A stretch of 64,000 nt of DNA from Spiroplasma taiwanense CT-1 (GCF_000439435.1 NC_021846.1:434001-498000), one strand, 5' to 3'. Positions 18,507 to 30,218 are shown, counted from the first letter of the stretch. Notes: generated by a model not told the origin, from the letters alone. Program-made: numbers and translations.

Positions 18507-19595
18507 GATGCAATTAATTTTTATAGAAATTACTTTTCAGAACTAAAAAAAGCAAAAGTTAGATTAGTTGTAAATTTATTTCATTTTGATATTCCAATCG
18601 AATTTTTGAAACAAAAGGGTTTTGAAAATAAACAAATTATTGAAAAATATGTTGAATATGCTAAAGTTTGTTTTGATAATTTTAATGATCTAGTAGATGA
18701 TTGAGCAACTTTTAATGAACCAATGGCAAATGTTGATTCACAATATTTAAATGGACATCATTATCCAAAAGAAAAAAATTTATATAAATCAGTTCAAGTA
18801 TTTTACAATATGATGGTTGCTCATGCAAAAGTTGTTAATTTATTTAATAAAAATTATAAAAAACTAAATCAAAAAATAACAATAATTATTTCATTAAATC
18901 CAGCACAAGTAAGAGACAAAAATAATCCATTAGATGTTCTAGCTGCAAATAAATGTGATTTACTTGTAAATTTTTCTCAATTAGATCCTGTTTTAAATGG
19001 AAAATTTGATTCTCAATTAATTTCAATATTAAAGGAAGAAAATTTATTACCAATTTATAATCAAAATGAATTAAATGAGATTGCTAATGCAAAAATAGAT
19101 TATATATCTTTAAATTATTACCAACCAATAAGAGTAAAGGAAATTAAAAAAAATTCAAATCACATTATGTCAAAATTTTTTGACTTTTATGATTGACCAG
19201 AAAAAAGAATTAATCCATCAAGGGGTTGAGAAATTTATCCAAAAGCAATTTATGATATTGCGATTATTATAAAAAATAAATATAACAATGTTGCTTGAAT
19301 TATTTCAGAAAACGGAATAGGTGTTCAAAATGAAGATCAATTTAGAGACAAAAATAATGAAATAAATGATCAATATAGAATTGATTTTATTTCAGAACAT
19401 CTTGAAGGATTACAAAAAGCAATTTCTGAGGGTGCAAATTGTTTTGGTTATTCACTTTGAACTTTTATTGATTGTTGAAGTTGAAGTAATGCATATAAAA
19501 ATAGATATGGTTTAATTGAATACAATTTAGAGAATGATAAATTTATAAATAAAAAATCAAGTTATGAATTTAAAAAATTAATAGAAAGTAAGTAA
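18507..19595 (+). pseudogene. Glycoside hydrolase family 1, 5' end missing
   Basis: 362 codons of a GH1 (6-phospho-beta-glucosidase type) enzyme, starting abruptly at AINFYRNYFSELKKAKV without start codon or ribosome site. The acid/base motif TFNEP (Asn at fragment residue 70, usually ~165) and the nucleophile motif ISENGIG are both kept, as are LFHFDIP and the WSWSNAYKNRYGLIEY end. About 100 N-terminal residues are lost. A restart at the ATG at 18723 would remove the TFNEP motif, so an active enzyme is unlikely. Followed by a broken ROK kinase gene eight bases later, consistent with a former beta-glucoside operon. Confidence 0.85.
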
Positions 19596-19602
19596 AAATA
19601 AA

Positions 19603-20470
19603 ATGAGAGTAGCAATTGATATTGGAGAAAAATCTACCAAAATTTGCATTTTAAAGGAACTAGAAATATTAGATAGAGAAGTTATTGAATATAAAGAATT
19701 GATTAGTGCTAAAAAATTATATGAAAAAATTTTGCCAATTCTTGAAAATAAATTAACTAAATTTGATATTTAATATATAGGATTTGGAATTCCTGGAATA
19801 ATCAATCCAAAAACAGGAGAAGTTTCAGGAATTAGTGCAATACTTGAAAGAGAAAAAATTAACTTTAAATTTTTAATTGCTAGTAAATTTAATATCCCTG
19901 TATTTGTTGAAAATGATGCAAACTGTGCTGGAATAGCTGAAATGATCTATGGACATGGTAAAAATTATCAAAATGCGGCATTTTTAATTGTGGGTACAGG
20001 AATTGGTGGAACTATTTTTTTGAATAATAAAATTTTTAGAGGTCAAAATTTTCTTGCAGGGGAATTGGGGGTGCATGCTTAATTCTTCAATTGATAATGA
20101 GCAGTATTTAAATATGTCTTCATTTTGTGGAATGAATGCTCTTGAAAATAATTATTTTCAAAAAATAAATAACAAAAAAACTGGTAAGAAAATTTATGAT
20201 TTGTATGAAATTGATAATGAAGCTAAAAAAGCAATTGACGAACAAATTTTTAATTTGGCAAAACTAATTATAAATACATCTTTTGTTATTGACCCACAAA
20301 TATTTATAATTGGAGGAGCAGTTTCTAAAAATTCCTTATTTATTAATTTATTAAATGAAAAAATTACAAAATTGTATAAAATGTCAGCTATTGAACAAAA
20401 GTTTAATGTAGTTGTTTGTAAGTTTTATAATGACTCAAATATAATTGGAGCAAGTGTTTTGGATATGTAA
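19603..20470 (+). pseudogene. ROK-family sugar kinase, broken
   Basis: N-terminus MRVAIDIGEKSTKICIL (phosphate loop), GFGIPGIINPKTGEV, FVENDANCAGIAE and FLIVGTGIGGTIFLNN identify a ROK glucokinase/regulator. Two lesions are visible: TAA at 19771 where a coding residue is expected, and one extra G in the G5 run at about 20066-20070 that shifts the frame within GELG. The rest (FGMNALENNYF..., QIFIIGGAVSKN) is in the other frame to 20470. The usual zinc motif after GELG is not obvious. Inactive in its present form; partner of the truncated GH1 gene. Confidence 0.85.
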
Positions 20471-20505
20471 AATATTTTCATTTAATCAAATAAAAATATT
20501 TTACA
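20466..20505. terminator. Inverted repeat after ROK gene
   Basis: TGTAAAATATTTT and AAAATATTTTACA are perfect 13-base complements spaced by 14 bases, overlapping the stop codon. There is no T run after it, so termination is likely but not certain. Confidence 0.5.
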
Positions 20506-20566
20506 AAATTAATAAAATTAGTTTTATTTTAAAAGAATGAGATAATATTGAAAAGGAATTAAAGTA

Positions 20567-21817
20567 ATGAAAAAAGCAATATATCAGATAGTTTTTATTT
20601 CAATTATGGCATTTCTTTATTATTTTTATAGTGCATGAATTAATGAACTAGAAAAAGATAAAGATAACAATACTTTGTATCAAATTTTTAGTCCATTTAA
20701 ATTAATAATTTTGGGGATGATTTTTACAATTATTTATGCTTCAATAAAAAATTTAATGTTTTCACATTTTATTAATTTAAAAAAATACAGAGCAAGTTTA
20801 AGGGATAATATTTTATTTGAATTTGACAATACATTAAATTATTTATCAGCATTAAAAGTTTTTATTGAAAATAATGATAATAAAAATATTAAGCTTAAAT
20901 TAAAAGAATTTTCATCAATTAAATATGCACCAGTTTACTTAAATGATTTTATGGAGCAATTAAGTAATAGTTTATTAAAAGAGGAAAAAATTAATTATTT
21001 AGTGCAGCCTTGTGAAATAATAATAAAAAATATTGAATATAATTTTGAATCAGAAAAAAGTAAAAAAATTTCAAATAAAAATGAAAGTTTTTATGAAATA
21101 AAAATGGTAAACAACTATTATTCTTTAAGTAGTTGACAATCAATTAATTATTTTTTATCTTTAGAAAATGAAAGAGAAAATAACAATAATAAATGAAAAA
21201 TTACTGGTTTATATATTTCTAGATTTTCAACATCTTTATATTTATCAACATTATTTACAACAATTTTATTTGTAATTATTGGTTTGACATTAAATTTTAA
21301 TAATATTTCATTAAATAATTTATTTTATGGAGTATATATTTTTGGAATGTATATTTTTTCAATGCTTTTCTATATTTTATTATTATTTAATTTTTCAAGA
21401 AAACATAAGATAAAAGTTTATTGATTACAAATATTAACATATTTTATATTTATATTTTTAATATTTTTGAATATATTTTTGAATATAATTTTATTTCCAC
21501 ATGTAAATGCAGGCCAACATTGATATGAATCTACTTTAATTAGATTTTTATTAGCGGGATTATATATAATTCTTTCAACAATGTTACTAGCATTTGTTTT
21601 ATCAGGAATATTAGAATTATTTGAAACTAAAAAAGTAAATGTATGAAATATTATTAATACTTTTATATTACCTTTAATAATATACATTCTTTCATTTACA
21701 ATGTATTTATTTTCAATTAAAGAAGGCAATTCAAATGAAATTTATCTAACAAATTTTACAATTATATTTATATATTGAACATTTTCTGCTATTTTTAATA
21801 AATTATTGTCTAAATAA
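20567..21817 (+). CDS. Multi-pass membrane protein, unknown (416 aa)
   Basis: GGAATT ribosome-like site before an ATG; several TGA-Trp codons. Two membrane helices in the first 70 residues, a soluble charged middle (about 75-205), then five or six further helices to the C-terminus. No transporter motif is recognised. It stands alone between the decayed sugar genes and a separate promoter at 21857. Conserved hypothetical membrane protein at best. Confidence 0.7.
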
Positions 21818-21893
21818 TAACTACCAATGATGATTTAATTTATCCTCTTTTTTTGATATAATTAATATAATAAAAATGTGGGAGAAATTATTT

Positions 21894-23015
21894 ATGAAAA
21901 TTAAAAAAATTATATTAAAAAATTTTATTGTCCCAGGAGAACAGATATTTGAATTTAATGATCAAAATATTTTAAAAAGCGGTATTTTTCATGATCAAAA
22001 TGATCTAAAAATAGTAAATCAATTATTAAATGGTAATTGATTTGATTCTTCATTAAGTTTTGAAAAATACTATCCTAAATTTGCAAAAAAATTAGATAAT
22101 GAGAAAATGAATTTTCAAATTGATGCGTTATTTTATATTTCTCAAGAAGAGTTAAAAATTTTAAATAGTTATGTAAAAAAACTAGAAATTTTAATACCAC
22201 TAAAATCTCAAATTTATTATTATTCTATTAAATGTATATATCCCTATATTTTTCCAATAGTTTCTATTATTCCAGCTGAAAAAAATGGAGATAAACCATT
22301 TGGTTTAGGTATTCACTATGATAAATTTTTTAAATCAAATTTAACAAAAAAAGACATCTTAACAATTGCAGGAATTAGTGCAGTTGGTCAACTAAGAGAT
22401 AAATATTTTAAATATAAAGATGCAGAAGTTAATGGAATGTCAAAAGAAATTTATAATCGTTATTTGGAACTTATTAAGTCAGTGTTTAGATATAGTGAAC
22501 AATTTATTGCAAAATTAGGACAAACTATATTTAATATGGATGATGGGGACATAATTAATTATGGCGAACAAAAAGAATATTTTTTTAGAAATGAAAAATT
22601 CATTGAATTTTTAGATAATATTCCCTTATTAAGTGAAGATAAAGTTGTAAGAGAGGATTTTTGCAATTTACTTTATGAAATATATTTAAAGGACTTGCAA
22701 TGAATTTACTCTGTTAAGTCTGCTAATGATATTATTGAAATTAGAGAAAATATATATAATAATTTTTGTGAAAAAGCCATCTATTCAAAAGAATTAATTA
22801 ATTTTTTTAGAACAGAGTTAATTTTAGATAATAAAGTATTTGATTTTAATTCAGCAATTAATGAATTTAAAAAGAAAATTGATGAATCATTAGTTTTTAA
22901 AGGTGAATTAAAAGTTACTAAAGCTTTTGAAAAAGGATCTTCTGATGTTACTTCAACAGAAGAGGTAAAAGAAATTATATTAAATAAAAAAAGAAAGAAA
23001 AAGAAATTTAAATAA
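21894..23015 (+). CDS. Unknown protein with SMC/RecF-like N-terminal strand (373 aa)
   Basis: Starts MKIKKIILKNFIVPGEQIFEFND, a pattern like the first strands of ABC-type ATPases (KIxxIxLKNF), but no P-loop follows, so ATPase activity is not claimed. The middle is helical with a GLGIHYDKFF segment; the C-terminal tail is very basic (KKRKKKKFK). GGGAGAAA lies nine bases upstream and a TATAAT (21857-21862) precedes it. With the next two genes it forms a same-strand group ended by a strong terminator at 25827. Family not recognised. Confidence 0.65.
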
Positions 23016-23107
23016 AATACTTTTTCTTTTTTATTTTATTTGAAATATTTTATAATTTAACTACTTTATTACTTAGTTTTTCCTTATAATTAATAAGAGG
23101 TAACATT

Positions 23108-24424
23108 ATGGGCATCAAAAATAATCAAGAAACTAAAGATTTATTAGAACTTGTTGATAAACAAGCACTATATAAGGAAATTAAAAATAATAAATTATCT
23201 GATAGTGAAACACAAAAGTTTGTTGAAGCAATTTTTGAAAATTATTTTTTAGATAATGATAATATTAATTTTTTAGTTAATAATGGAATTAATTTTTTTA
23301 ATTTTGAAGAAAATGAATTATGCTTTTGTCTAAGCGGAATTAAATATAGTGAATGTTGTTTTGCAAATTTATCAGATAAAATCGATGAACAATATATTCC
23401 GTTTTTAAAAGCAATTTTAAATAAAAAAGATTATGATAAGTATTTAAGTTTTTCAAATAAGACTTTTCAAAATGCATATAAAGATTTTGCTAAATTAGAA
23501 AAATGTAATTATTCAAATTGTATATCAAAAGCTGTAGAAAATAGATTGTATAATTTTGATTTTGAAAAAAATATGTATGTATCAACAAATAATACTAATC
23601 CATTTAACAATAATTATAAAATGGGGGATAATTTTTTTAATAAAGTAGATAATAATAATTTTAAATTTTTTGGTTTTTGTACTAAACATTATAATGAAAT
23701 TAATAAAATTGTTATTAATAAAGAGAGCTCTGATAAAGATATTTTATTATCAAATTTTTCAATAATTTTATATAAATTATTTATAGCTAGAATTCAACTT
23801 TTTTGCTTAAGAGAAGAATATAGAAATTATTTTAATAGTATTAAAGATGAAAATATTAAACCATTATTTATTTATAATTTGAAAAGAATTTCGAATCATG
23901 TTTCTTCACTTGTGGATACTTATAATTTTATTAAAAAAAATATAAATCAAGAATTAAAAAATTATAAAATTCTTAAATTTAATTTACCGAAAACAGATAT
24001 TTTTACTATTTCTGATTTGATTTATCCTCAAATTTGTCCTGAAGATTTTAAATTAGTAAATTCAATTAATAATATATTTATTACTGAAAATAGTGCATTC
24101 TTAAAAATGTGAGTGAATAAAGATAGTACACTTATTACAATTATTTTTAATAATGATAATAAAATTTTGAATAATTTTTTTAATCAATATAAAAAAATTA
24201 TTCATGCAAAATCAAAATATGAGGCTGCATTCATTTCAAATTGTGCATTAATTTTAGCCGATAATATTTTATTTGATAAAATTTGATTTGATAAATTAGA
24301 AAATAATAATAAAGCATTATTTTCAGCTCTTAATAAATTTAGGTTTGAGCACCCAAATATGGGTCAAGAATATTTAAAAATGAAATTTTTTGCAGGTTTT
24401 AATAAGGGAAATAACTTTTTTTAA
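23108..24424 (+). CDS. SEC-C motif protein, unknown (438 aa)
   Basis: Residues 72-84 read CFCLSGIKYSECC, the SEC-C zinc motif (C-x-C-x-S-G-x-K/R-Y-x-x-C-C) known from the SecA tail and many proteins of unknown function. A second Cys pair (KCNYSNC) and FGFCTKHYNE may bind metal too. The rest is helical. AAGAGG lies about six bases before the ATG. It is followed 15 bases later by a P-loop ATPase gene; the pair is probably co-expressed. The function is not known; involvement in nucleic-acid or stress/defence processes would be a guess. Confidence 0.7.
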
Positions 24425-24439
24425 GAAAGAGTAAAATTA

Positions 24440-25819
24440 ATGAATTTAAATATAAATTTTGAAAATACTGTTAAAAGTATTGAAAATTCACTAAATAATA
24501 AAGAAGTGAATTCAATTTTATTAAATGGGCCAACAAAATCTGGAAAAACATCAGTGTTAAATCAATTAAAATTAAAAACTGATTCAGAAGGGTGAAATAC
24601 AATTTATTTTAATATTTCAGAGTTTGATCAATCAAAAGATTATTTGGAATATTTTTTAGCTAGACTTTTATCATATTTTAAGGATATTATTGGAAAAAAG
24701 GCAATTTCACTTTTTTTAAAACAAAGAGATATAAAAGGAATTATTAAGAAAAAGATTAAAACTAATAATAGAGCTTCAGAATTTAGATTTCAATTTAAGC
24801 AAAAATTTAAGAAAGATGAAGTAGATAAGAAAAAACTTAATAATATTCAAACTCTTATAGAATTAAATAAAACACTAGCAATTTCCCAATTTAAATGAAT
24901 TATTATTTTTGATGAAATTGACAATTCAGAAATTTACAATATTAAACAATTTTATGATACTTTAACAATTGTACAAACATATTTAAAATCCTTTAAAATA
25001 ATTATTTCCGCAAACTTATCTAAAATTGAAAATGAATATGAAAAAGCAAAAAGTATTAATACTTCATTTGATGCAAAAATGGATTTAGAATTTGCACTAG
25101 ATAATGCTAAACATGAAAATATTCAAGTGAATTTGTTTATTAAGCAACAAAAGGTAACAAATTTATTTTTAATAAATTCAATTGATACTTCATTAATTGA
25201 ATTTGAAAAATGGATTAATAAATACTACAATTTCAATTATAATGAAAAAGATAAGAGATATTATTATGATGAAATTTACTTCTTGGCTTGATTTTTATTT
25301 TATTTAAAGAATGAGAATAATTTATTATTTAATATTCTTAAAAATAATTTTAATTTATATATGCAAATTATAAATGAAATTGATGTAAGTTTAATTTTGG
25401 AAAATGATGAAAAAATTGCAAATTTAAGATATATTGAGTTATTGTTAAAAAATAAAGAATTTAAATTTCAAACAAAATTAAAATATTTAGAAATTATAAA
25501 TTTAATAAAAGATCCTTTTAATTTAAAAATACCTATTTTTCTTACAACAGCTATAAAAAATGACTTTTTAAACATTATTAATGAATTATCATCACTAATA
25601 CTTTTTAAATCTACATTACTATATTCTCAAAATTTAATTGAAAATTATGATTCATTAACTTTTCAAATTTCTGTTGAAGATTTTGAACCTGAATTAAAAA
25701 GCTTTATTAAGTATTTAAATCCAAGAAGTATAGAGCAATTAAAAAATTCAAAAGTTAAATCTTCATTTGATAAGAATTTAAATACTATTATTGAAAAAAT
25801 TTTTTCATTAATTAATTAA
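24440..25819 (+). CDS. P-loop ATPase of AAA/STAND type (459 aa)
   Basis: Walker A is GPTKSGKTS (about residues 34-42) and Walker B is WIIIFDEIDN (about residues 154-163); SFKIIISANLSK fits a sensor strand. The C-terminal 250 residues are helical and repetitive, as in STAND or KAP-like ATPases. The gene follows the SEC-C protein gene after 15 bases and ends at a strong terminator. Three TGA codons are Trp. Family beyond P-loop ATPase is not certain. Confidence 0.7.
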
Positions 25820-25826
25820 ATATAAT

Positions 25827-25855
25827 AAAAAATGACATTTTAAATGTCATTTTTA
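25827..25855. terminator. Strong bidirectional terminator
   Basis: AAAAATGACATTT-TA-AATGTCATTTTT: twelve-pair hairpin with A run before and T run after, between convergent genes. Confidence 0.85.
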
Positions 25856-25883
25856 ACTTTTAAATTTATATCAAATAAGATTA

Positions 25884-26075
25884 TTATTCATTTTCTTCAT
25901 ATACTGAGTGACTTCAATCAATATCATTTTCCTCTTTTTTTGCATTAGTATAACAATTATCGCAAACTGATAAAGGTATTTCATCTTCAATTTTATCGTC
26001 ATAAACATAAATTCTTTTTGGATCAATTGAATTTAATTCTTTATTACAATTTTGCATTTCACAATATTTTTTCAT
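25884..26075 (-). CDS. Small zinc-ribbon-like protein (63 aa)
   Basis: Reverse frame from ATG 26075 to TAA 25884. Four Cys in two pairs (YCEMQNC and VCDNC) are consistent with one zinc site; the tail is acidic. TAGGAG lies nine bases upstream; an in-frame ATG nine bases earlier overlaps the ribosome site and is less likely. One TGA is Trp. Convergent with the ATPase gene. Family not recognised. Confidence 0.65.
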
Positions 26076-26372
26076 TTTATTCATCTCCTAGAACTATTTT
26101 ACTAAAAAATGATGTCATTATGATTAAAAATGCTTTTAAAAGTAAAATAGCTTAGCTAAAATAAAGTAGGATAAATAAATTTCAGACTTTAATAAATAAA
26201 ATTATTTTTAATTGTATTTGATTGAAAATATATTATTCTATTGCAATTATCTATAATTAATTTTGATATTATTTTTTAATCGCATCACGTAATTTATATT
26301 TGTTATAAGTTTTTATAACAGGTATTTATTACTTAATATTTATTTCTTAGTGCTAAAATAATGAACTTTTTA
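26076..26372. other. Intergenic region with a small palindrome
   Basis: No gene seen on either strand. TGTTATAA-GTTT-TTATAACA (26301-26320) is a perfect eight-pair hairpin without T run. It lies downstream of guaC (reverse) and upstream of the reverse zinc-ribbon gene. Confidence 0.4.
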
Positions 26373-27335
26373 TTAAAAATTACTTGTTTTTAAAATTACA
26401 TAATCTACTTTTTTAATATCTTGGATAGTTTTACCCCCAGAATATGAAATTGATGATTGTAAATCTTCTTGCATTTCTTTATATGTTTCTGCTAATTTTC
26501 CTCGTACTTTAATTAATTCTTTCTTTCCTTCCACATATCGCTTTTCGCCTTTATTATATTCACTTGCACTACCATAATATTCTTTAAATAAAACGCCATC
26601 TACTTCAACATTTTTACCTGGTGATTCTTCATGAGCTGCAAAAAGGCTTCCTATCATACAAATAGTTGCTCCAAATCTAATTGATTTGGCAATATCTCCA
26701 TTAACTCTTAAACCACCATCTGCAATTATTGGTTTATTTGCTGCTTTACTACATCACTTAATTGCTCCCAATTGTCATCCACCAGTTCCAAAACCTGTTT
26801 TTAGTTTTGTTATGCAAACTTTTCCTGGACCAACTCCAACCTTAGTTGCATCTGCTCCTCATTGTTCTAAATCTCTTACTGCATGTGGTGTTCCTACATT
26901 CCCAGCAATTATAAAAGTATCATATTTCATAAATTTTCTAATATGTTCAATCATTTTTTTAACATTAATTGAGTGGCCATGTGCAATATCAATTGTAATA
27001 AAATCGGGAATTAATTTTTCTTTTTCAAGTTTTTCTATTAATTCATAATCCTCTTTTTTAACACCAACACTAATTGATGCAATTAATTTTTTTTCTTTCA
27101 TTTTTTTTGTAAATTCTAGACTATCAACATTAAATCTATGCATTACATAAAAGTAATTTTCTTTTGCGAGTTTTTCACATAATTCTTCATTAATAACAGA
27201 TGCCATATTTGCAGGTACAACAGGCATTTTAAATACATATTTTCCAAGTTTAACACTAGTATCACATTCACTTCGTGAATTAACTGTACATAAACTTGGA
27301 ACAAGTTGTATATCATCATAATCAAAAGCGTACAT
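26373..27335 (-). CDS. guaC: GMP reductase
   Basis: 320-residue IMPDH/GMPR-family protein. [28 protein letters not shown] at the N-terminus, [45 protein letters not shown] with the catalytic Cys, [21 protein letters not shown] and [14 protein letters not shown] are typical of GMP reductase; there is no CBS insertion, which separates it from IMP dehydrogenase. It converts GMP to IMP with NADPH in purine interconversion. Four TGA codons are Trp. Single-gene unit. Confidence 0.93.
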
Positions 27336-27364
27336 TTATAAATTCTCCATTTCATAGGTGATTA

Positions 27365-27401
27365 TAGCAAAAAAATAAAAAAAATTCACAAATGTGAATT
27401 T
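27365..27401 (-). terminator. Terminator of the azoreductase gene
   Basis: AAATTCAC-AAAT-GTGAATTT hairpin; on the reverse strand it is followed by a long T run. It touches the stop codon at 27400. Confidence 0.75.
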
Positions 27402-28002
27402 AAAATTTTTTAGCAACTTCAATAATTTTATCTGCAATTTGACCAATTGCTTCATCTGTGTTCATTGTTGAAACTGGCGCAATTTTTGTTCCAGCAAATA
27501 ATATTGGTTCATTCACTGTTGAACCAACAAATTCTCAAGTTCCTTTTAAGAATTCTGTGTGATTACCTCATGGATATCATCCAAAAGGGGCACCTTGTGT
27601 TGTTAAAATTTGAACTTTCAAGTGATCTAATAAACCAATTGCGTCACCTTTTTTAACATATTTATATGAAAATGTTTGATCTGCAAGTAAAACATGATCT
27701 AAATAATTTTTAATTAGTCCACTTACATTAAAATTATTCATTGGACTTGAAATAATTACTTTATTCACTTCTTTTAATTGATTAATATATTTTAATGCAT
27801 CAGCTTCATTAAAATAATTTCCAAAATTATCCCTTGAAATTGTTTTTTGTGCCATTGGTTCGTTATTTAAATCCAATCTAATAATCTCATCATTAGGATT
27901 TAATAAACTATATTCTTTTATAAATCTATTTGTTAATGCCACTGAAAATGATTTTTCCAGTGGACTTACAGTACCTGTTATTACTAATACTTTATTTGAC
28001 AT
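27400..28002 (-). CDS. azoR: FMN-dependent NADH-azoreductase / quinone reductase
   Basis: 200-residue flavodoxin-fold protein: VLVITGTVSPLEKSFSVALTNRF (FMN phosphate loop), DLNNEPMAQ, ISSPMNNFNVSGLIKNYLDHVLLADQTFSYK and ILTTQGAPFGWYPWGNH match AcpD/AzoR enzymes, which reduce quinones and azo compounds. AGGAGG lies about six bases before the ATG. Several TGA codons are Trp. Single-gene unit. Confidence 0.9.
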
Positions 28003-28132
28003 ATTATTTTTCCTCCTGATAGTTTTATTTTATAACTAAATTATTGAAAAAAATTTTTATTATTTTAGAAAATTCTATTTATATTTTCAAAAAAAGTTAT
28101 AAAATAAAAATTAGTAATAAAGGAAATAAGAA

Positions 28133-28792
28133 ATGCAAAAAGTAACTATTATTACGATTGCTGGGGGAAGTGCTAGTGGTAAAACTACTGTTGCACAAGC
28201 CATTGCAAATCAAATTTTTAAAAATGAACCAATATGCCATATTTCAATGGATAATTATTATAAAGATTTTAGCAACCTTTCTTTTGAAGAAAGGCAAAAT
28301 TTAAATTTTGATCACCCAAATTCTTTAGATATTGATAGACTTTGTAAAGACTTAGATGATTTAAAAGAGAATAAGTCAATCGATGTTCCGCAATATGATT
28401 TTAAAACTCATTCTCAATCAGGGAATTTTACGACATTGGAACCATCAAATATTGTAATTTTAGATGGAATTTTATCATTACATATTGAAGAAATAAGAAA
28501 ACGAAGTGATATTAAAATTTTTATAAAAACAGATGATGATGTTAGATTTATTAGAAGATTGTTAAGAGATGTTAATGAAAGAGGGCGTCAATTAAATGAT
28601 GTTATTGCTCAATATTTAGAAACTGTTAAACCAATGCATAAATATTTTGTTGTTCCTTCAATTGATTATGCCGATGTTATAATTCCATATTATGAAGGAA
28701 ATACAATAGCAATTGATTTAATTGCTTCTAAAATTAAAAATTTACTAAAAATAAATTCAACTACAAATTTAAATGTAGCAATTAACAAATAA
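28133..28792 (+). CDS. udk: Uridine/cytidine kinase
   Basis: 219 aa. Walker A GGSASGKTT, SMDNYYKDF, NFDHPNSLDIDRLCKDL, VPQYDFKTHSQ and RRLLRDVNERGRQLNDVIAQYLETVKPMHKYFV are the complete udk signature set. Phosphorylates uridine and cytidine in pyrimidine salvage. AAAGGAAA precedes the ATG. Followed by a terminator. Confidence 0.95.
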   Translation: MQKVTIITIAGGSASGKTTVAQAIANQIFKNEPICHISMDNYYKDFSNLSFEERQNLNFDHPNSLDIDRLCKDLDDLKENKSIDVPQYDFKTHSQSGNFTTLEPSNIVILDGILSLHIEEIRKRSDIKIFIKTDDDVRFIRRLLRDVNERGRQLNDVIAQYLETVKPMHKYFVVPSIDYADVIIPYYEGNTIAIDLIASKIKNLLKINSTTNLNVAINK

Positions 28793-28802
28793 TTATTTAT
28801 TG

Positions 28803-28830
28803 AAATATACAGAAATGTATATTTTTATTT
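28803..28830 (+). terminator. Terminator after udk
   Basis: ATATAC-AGAAAT-GTATAT hairpin followed by TTTATTTTTT. Confidence 0.7.
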
Positions 28831-28900
28831 TTTCAAGTTTTAAAAATGTTAAAATTATTATTAGTTATAAAGAAATTTTGTTTTATAAAAAATATTTGAG

Positions 28901-30084
28901 GTGAGTTATATTAAAAGGGGTTTAAATATTAAAAAATTTTTAATTATTCCTGCAATATTATTTCTTTTTTATTCTATAATAACATTTTTTATTTCTTGAA
29001 AATGAGACTGAGAAATTCAATCATATGTGGGAAAAATGAATTATAGTGTTTTTGAAAAAATATTTGAAAATTTTTATGATGTTTTTGGAATTTTTCCATT
29101 GCTTGTAGTAATTTTTATTCTATTAGCAGTAATTTGAGAGTCATTTATCTTTTATAGTAAAAATAATGCAAAAAACAATATAATAAGAAATAATCGATGA
29201 ATTTCTTATTTATTTTATATTTTTACTTAATTTTGTTGAGTAATTGTAACCGCAACTTATATTTTTATTAAATTAACAATGGATAATGGATAATGGATAA
29301 TGGATTTGGAATTGGAGTAGATACTAGAATTTTAGATACAATTTGGTATCAAATTGGAGTAACAATAGCTATTAAATTAATTGAATTGGCAATTATTACT
29401 TATACAACTTATTACTTAAGAGTGAAATTTTCAAAAAGAGAAGATGTTTTGCAACAAGAATTTTGAATCGATAGTATGAAAGGTTTAGTCTATATAATTA
29501 TTTGTTATATTATGATTGGTTTGTTTAAAACTATTTTTGGTCACCCATTTTATTACTCAACAATTTTTGATCAAATATTAGTGCAAGCAAAAAATCTTGG
29601 TTATAATTACACAGTTTCAGTTATTTGAGGTTCTGGACCAGAAGGAACAGAAGCTGTAAAATATTATGAGTGATGACAAGTGAATAATTTTTTGGATAAT
29701 ATAAAATATTGATTTGATTTTGACAGCTCAACTAAAATGACAGAAGGATGATGAAATCGAGATTTTCCATCTGGCCATACAGTATCAACATTATCAATAC
29801 TTAGTGTTATGTTTTTATTTATAAATCCAAGTAAAAATAGAGTTTTAAATAAAAATAAAATAAGTTTTATATATTTTATTGTTTTTATTCATCTCACTCT
29901 AATGAAATATGCTTTAATGTTGTATAAAGTTCATTGACCAACAGATTTAGAATTTTCATCAATTTATGGAACAATTGCTTTTTATTTTGCTATTTTATTT
30001 ACAGATAAAATTTTAAGATTAGCTATTAATAGTTTTAAGACTAAAAGATTAAAACAATCTTTAAAAGGAACAATAATTTTTTAA
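28901..30084 (+). pseudogene. PAP2-family phosphatase, broken
   Basis: Membrane protein with the PAP2 motifs PSGHTVST and KVHWPTDL near the C-terminus and about five membrane helices. The likely start is GTG 28901, in frame with the N-terminal helices. Lesions: TAA at 29228, and a 7-base unit (ATGGATA) present three times at 29279 that shifts the frame; two copies removed restores TMDNGFGIGVDTRI. The third conserved PAP2 segment (KxxxxxxRP) is not obvious. Intact homologues dephosphorylate lipid phosphates; this copy cannot be made as one chain. Confidence 0.75.
29279..29305 (+). repeat. 7-bp tandem repeat (ATGGATA)
   Basis: Three full units and a partial fourth within the PAP2 gene. The unit length is not a multiple of three, so copy number changes switch the reading frame. 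Confidence 0.85.
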
Positions 30085-30107
30085 TTCTAGAGTTGGATAT
30101 TTTTTAT

Positions 30108-30218
30108 ATGGTAAAAATAAAGAAAAAAATTACAAAAATTTTAAAAAAATATAAAATTATAGAACATGAAACTAAAAAACAACACTTCAAAAGAAAAGCT
30201 TGAATAACTAATATTTAA
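30108..30218 (+). CDS. Possible very small basic protein (36 aa)
   Basis: ATG to TAA with one TGA-Trp; Lys-rich. The ribosome site is poor (GGAT) and the length is short, so this may be chance. Confidence 0.2.

Noticed and set aside
18430-18530. Insertion sequence or integrase attachment site at the element/chromosome junction
   Set aside because: No transposase, inverted repeats or target duplication are visible; the join looks like illegitimate recombination or deletion.
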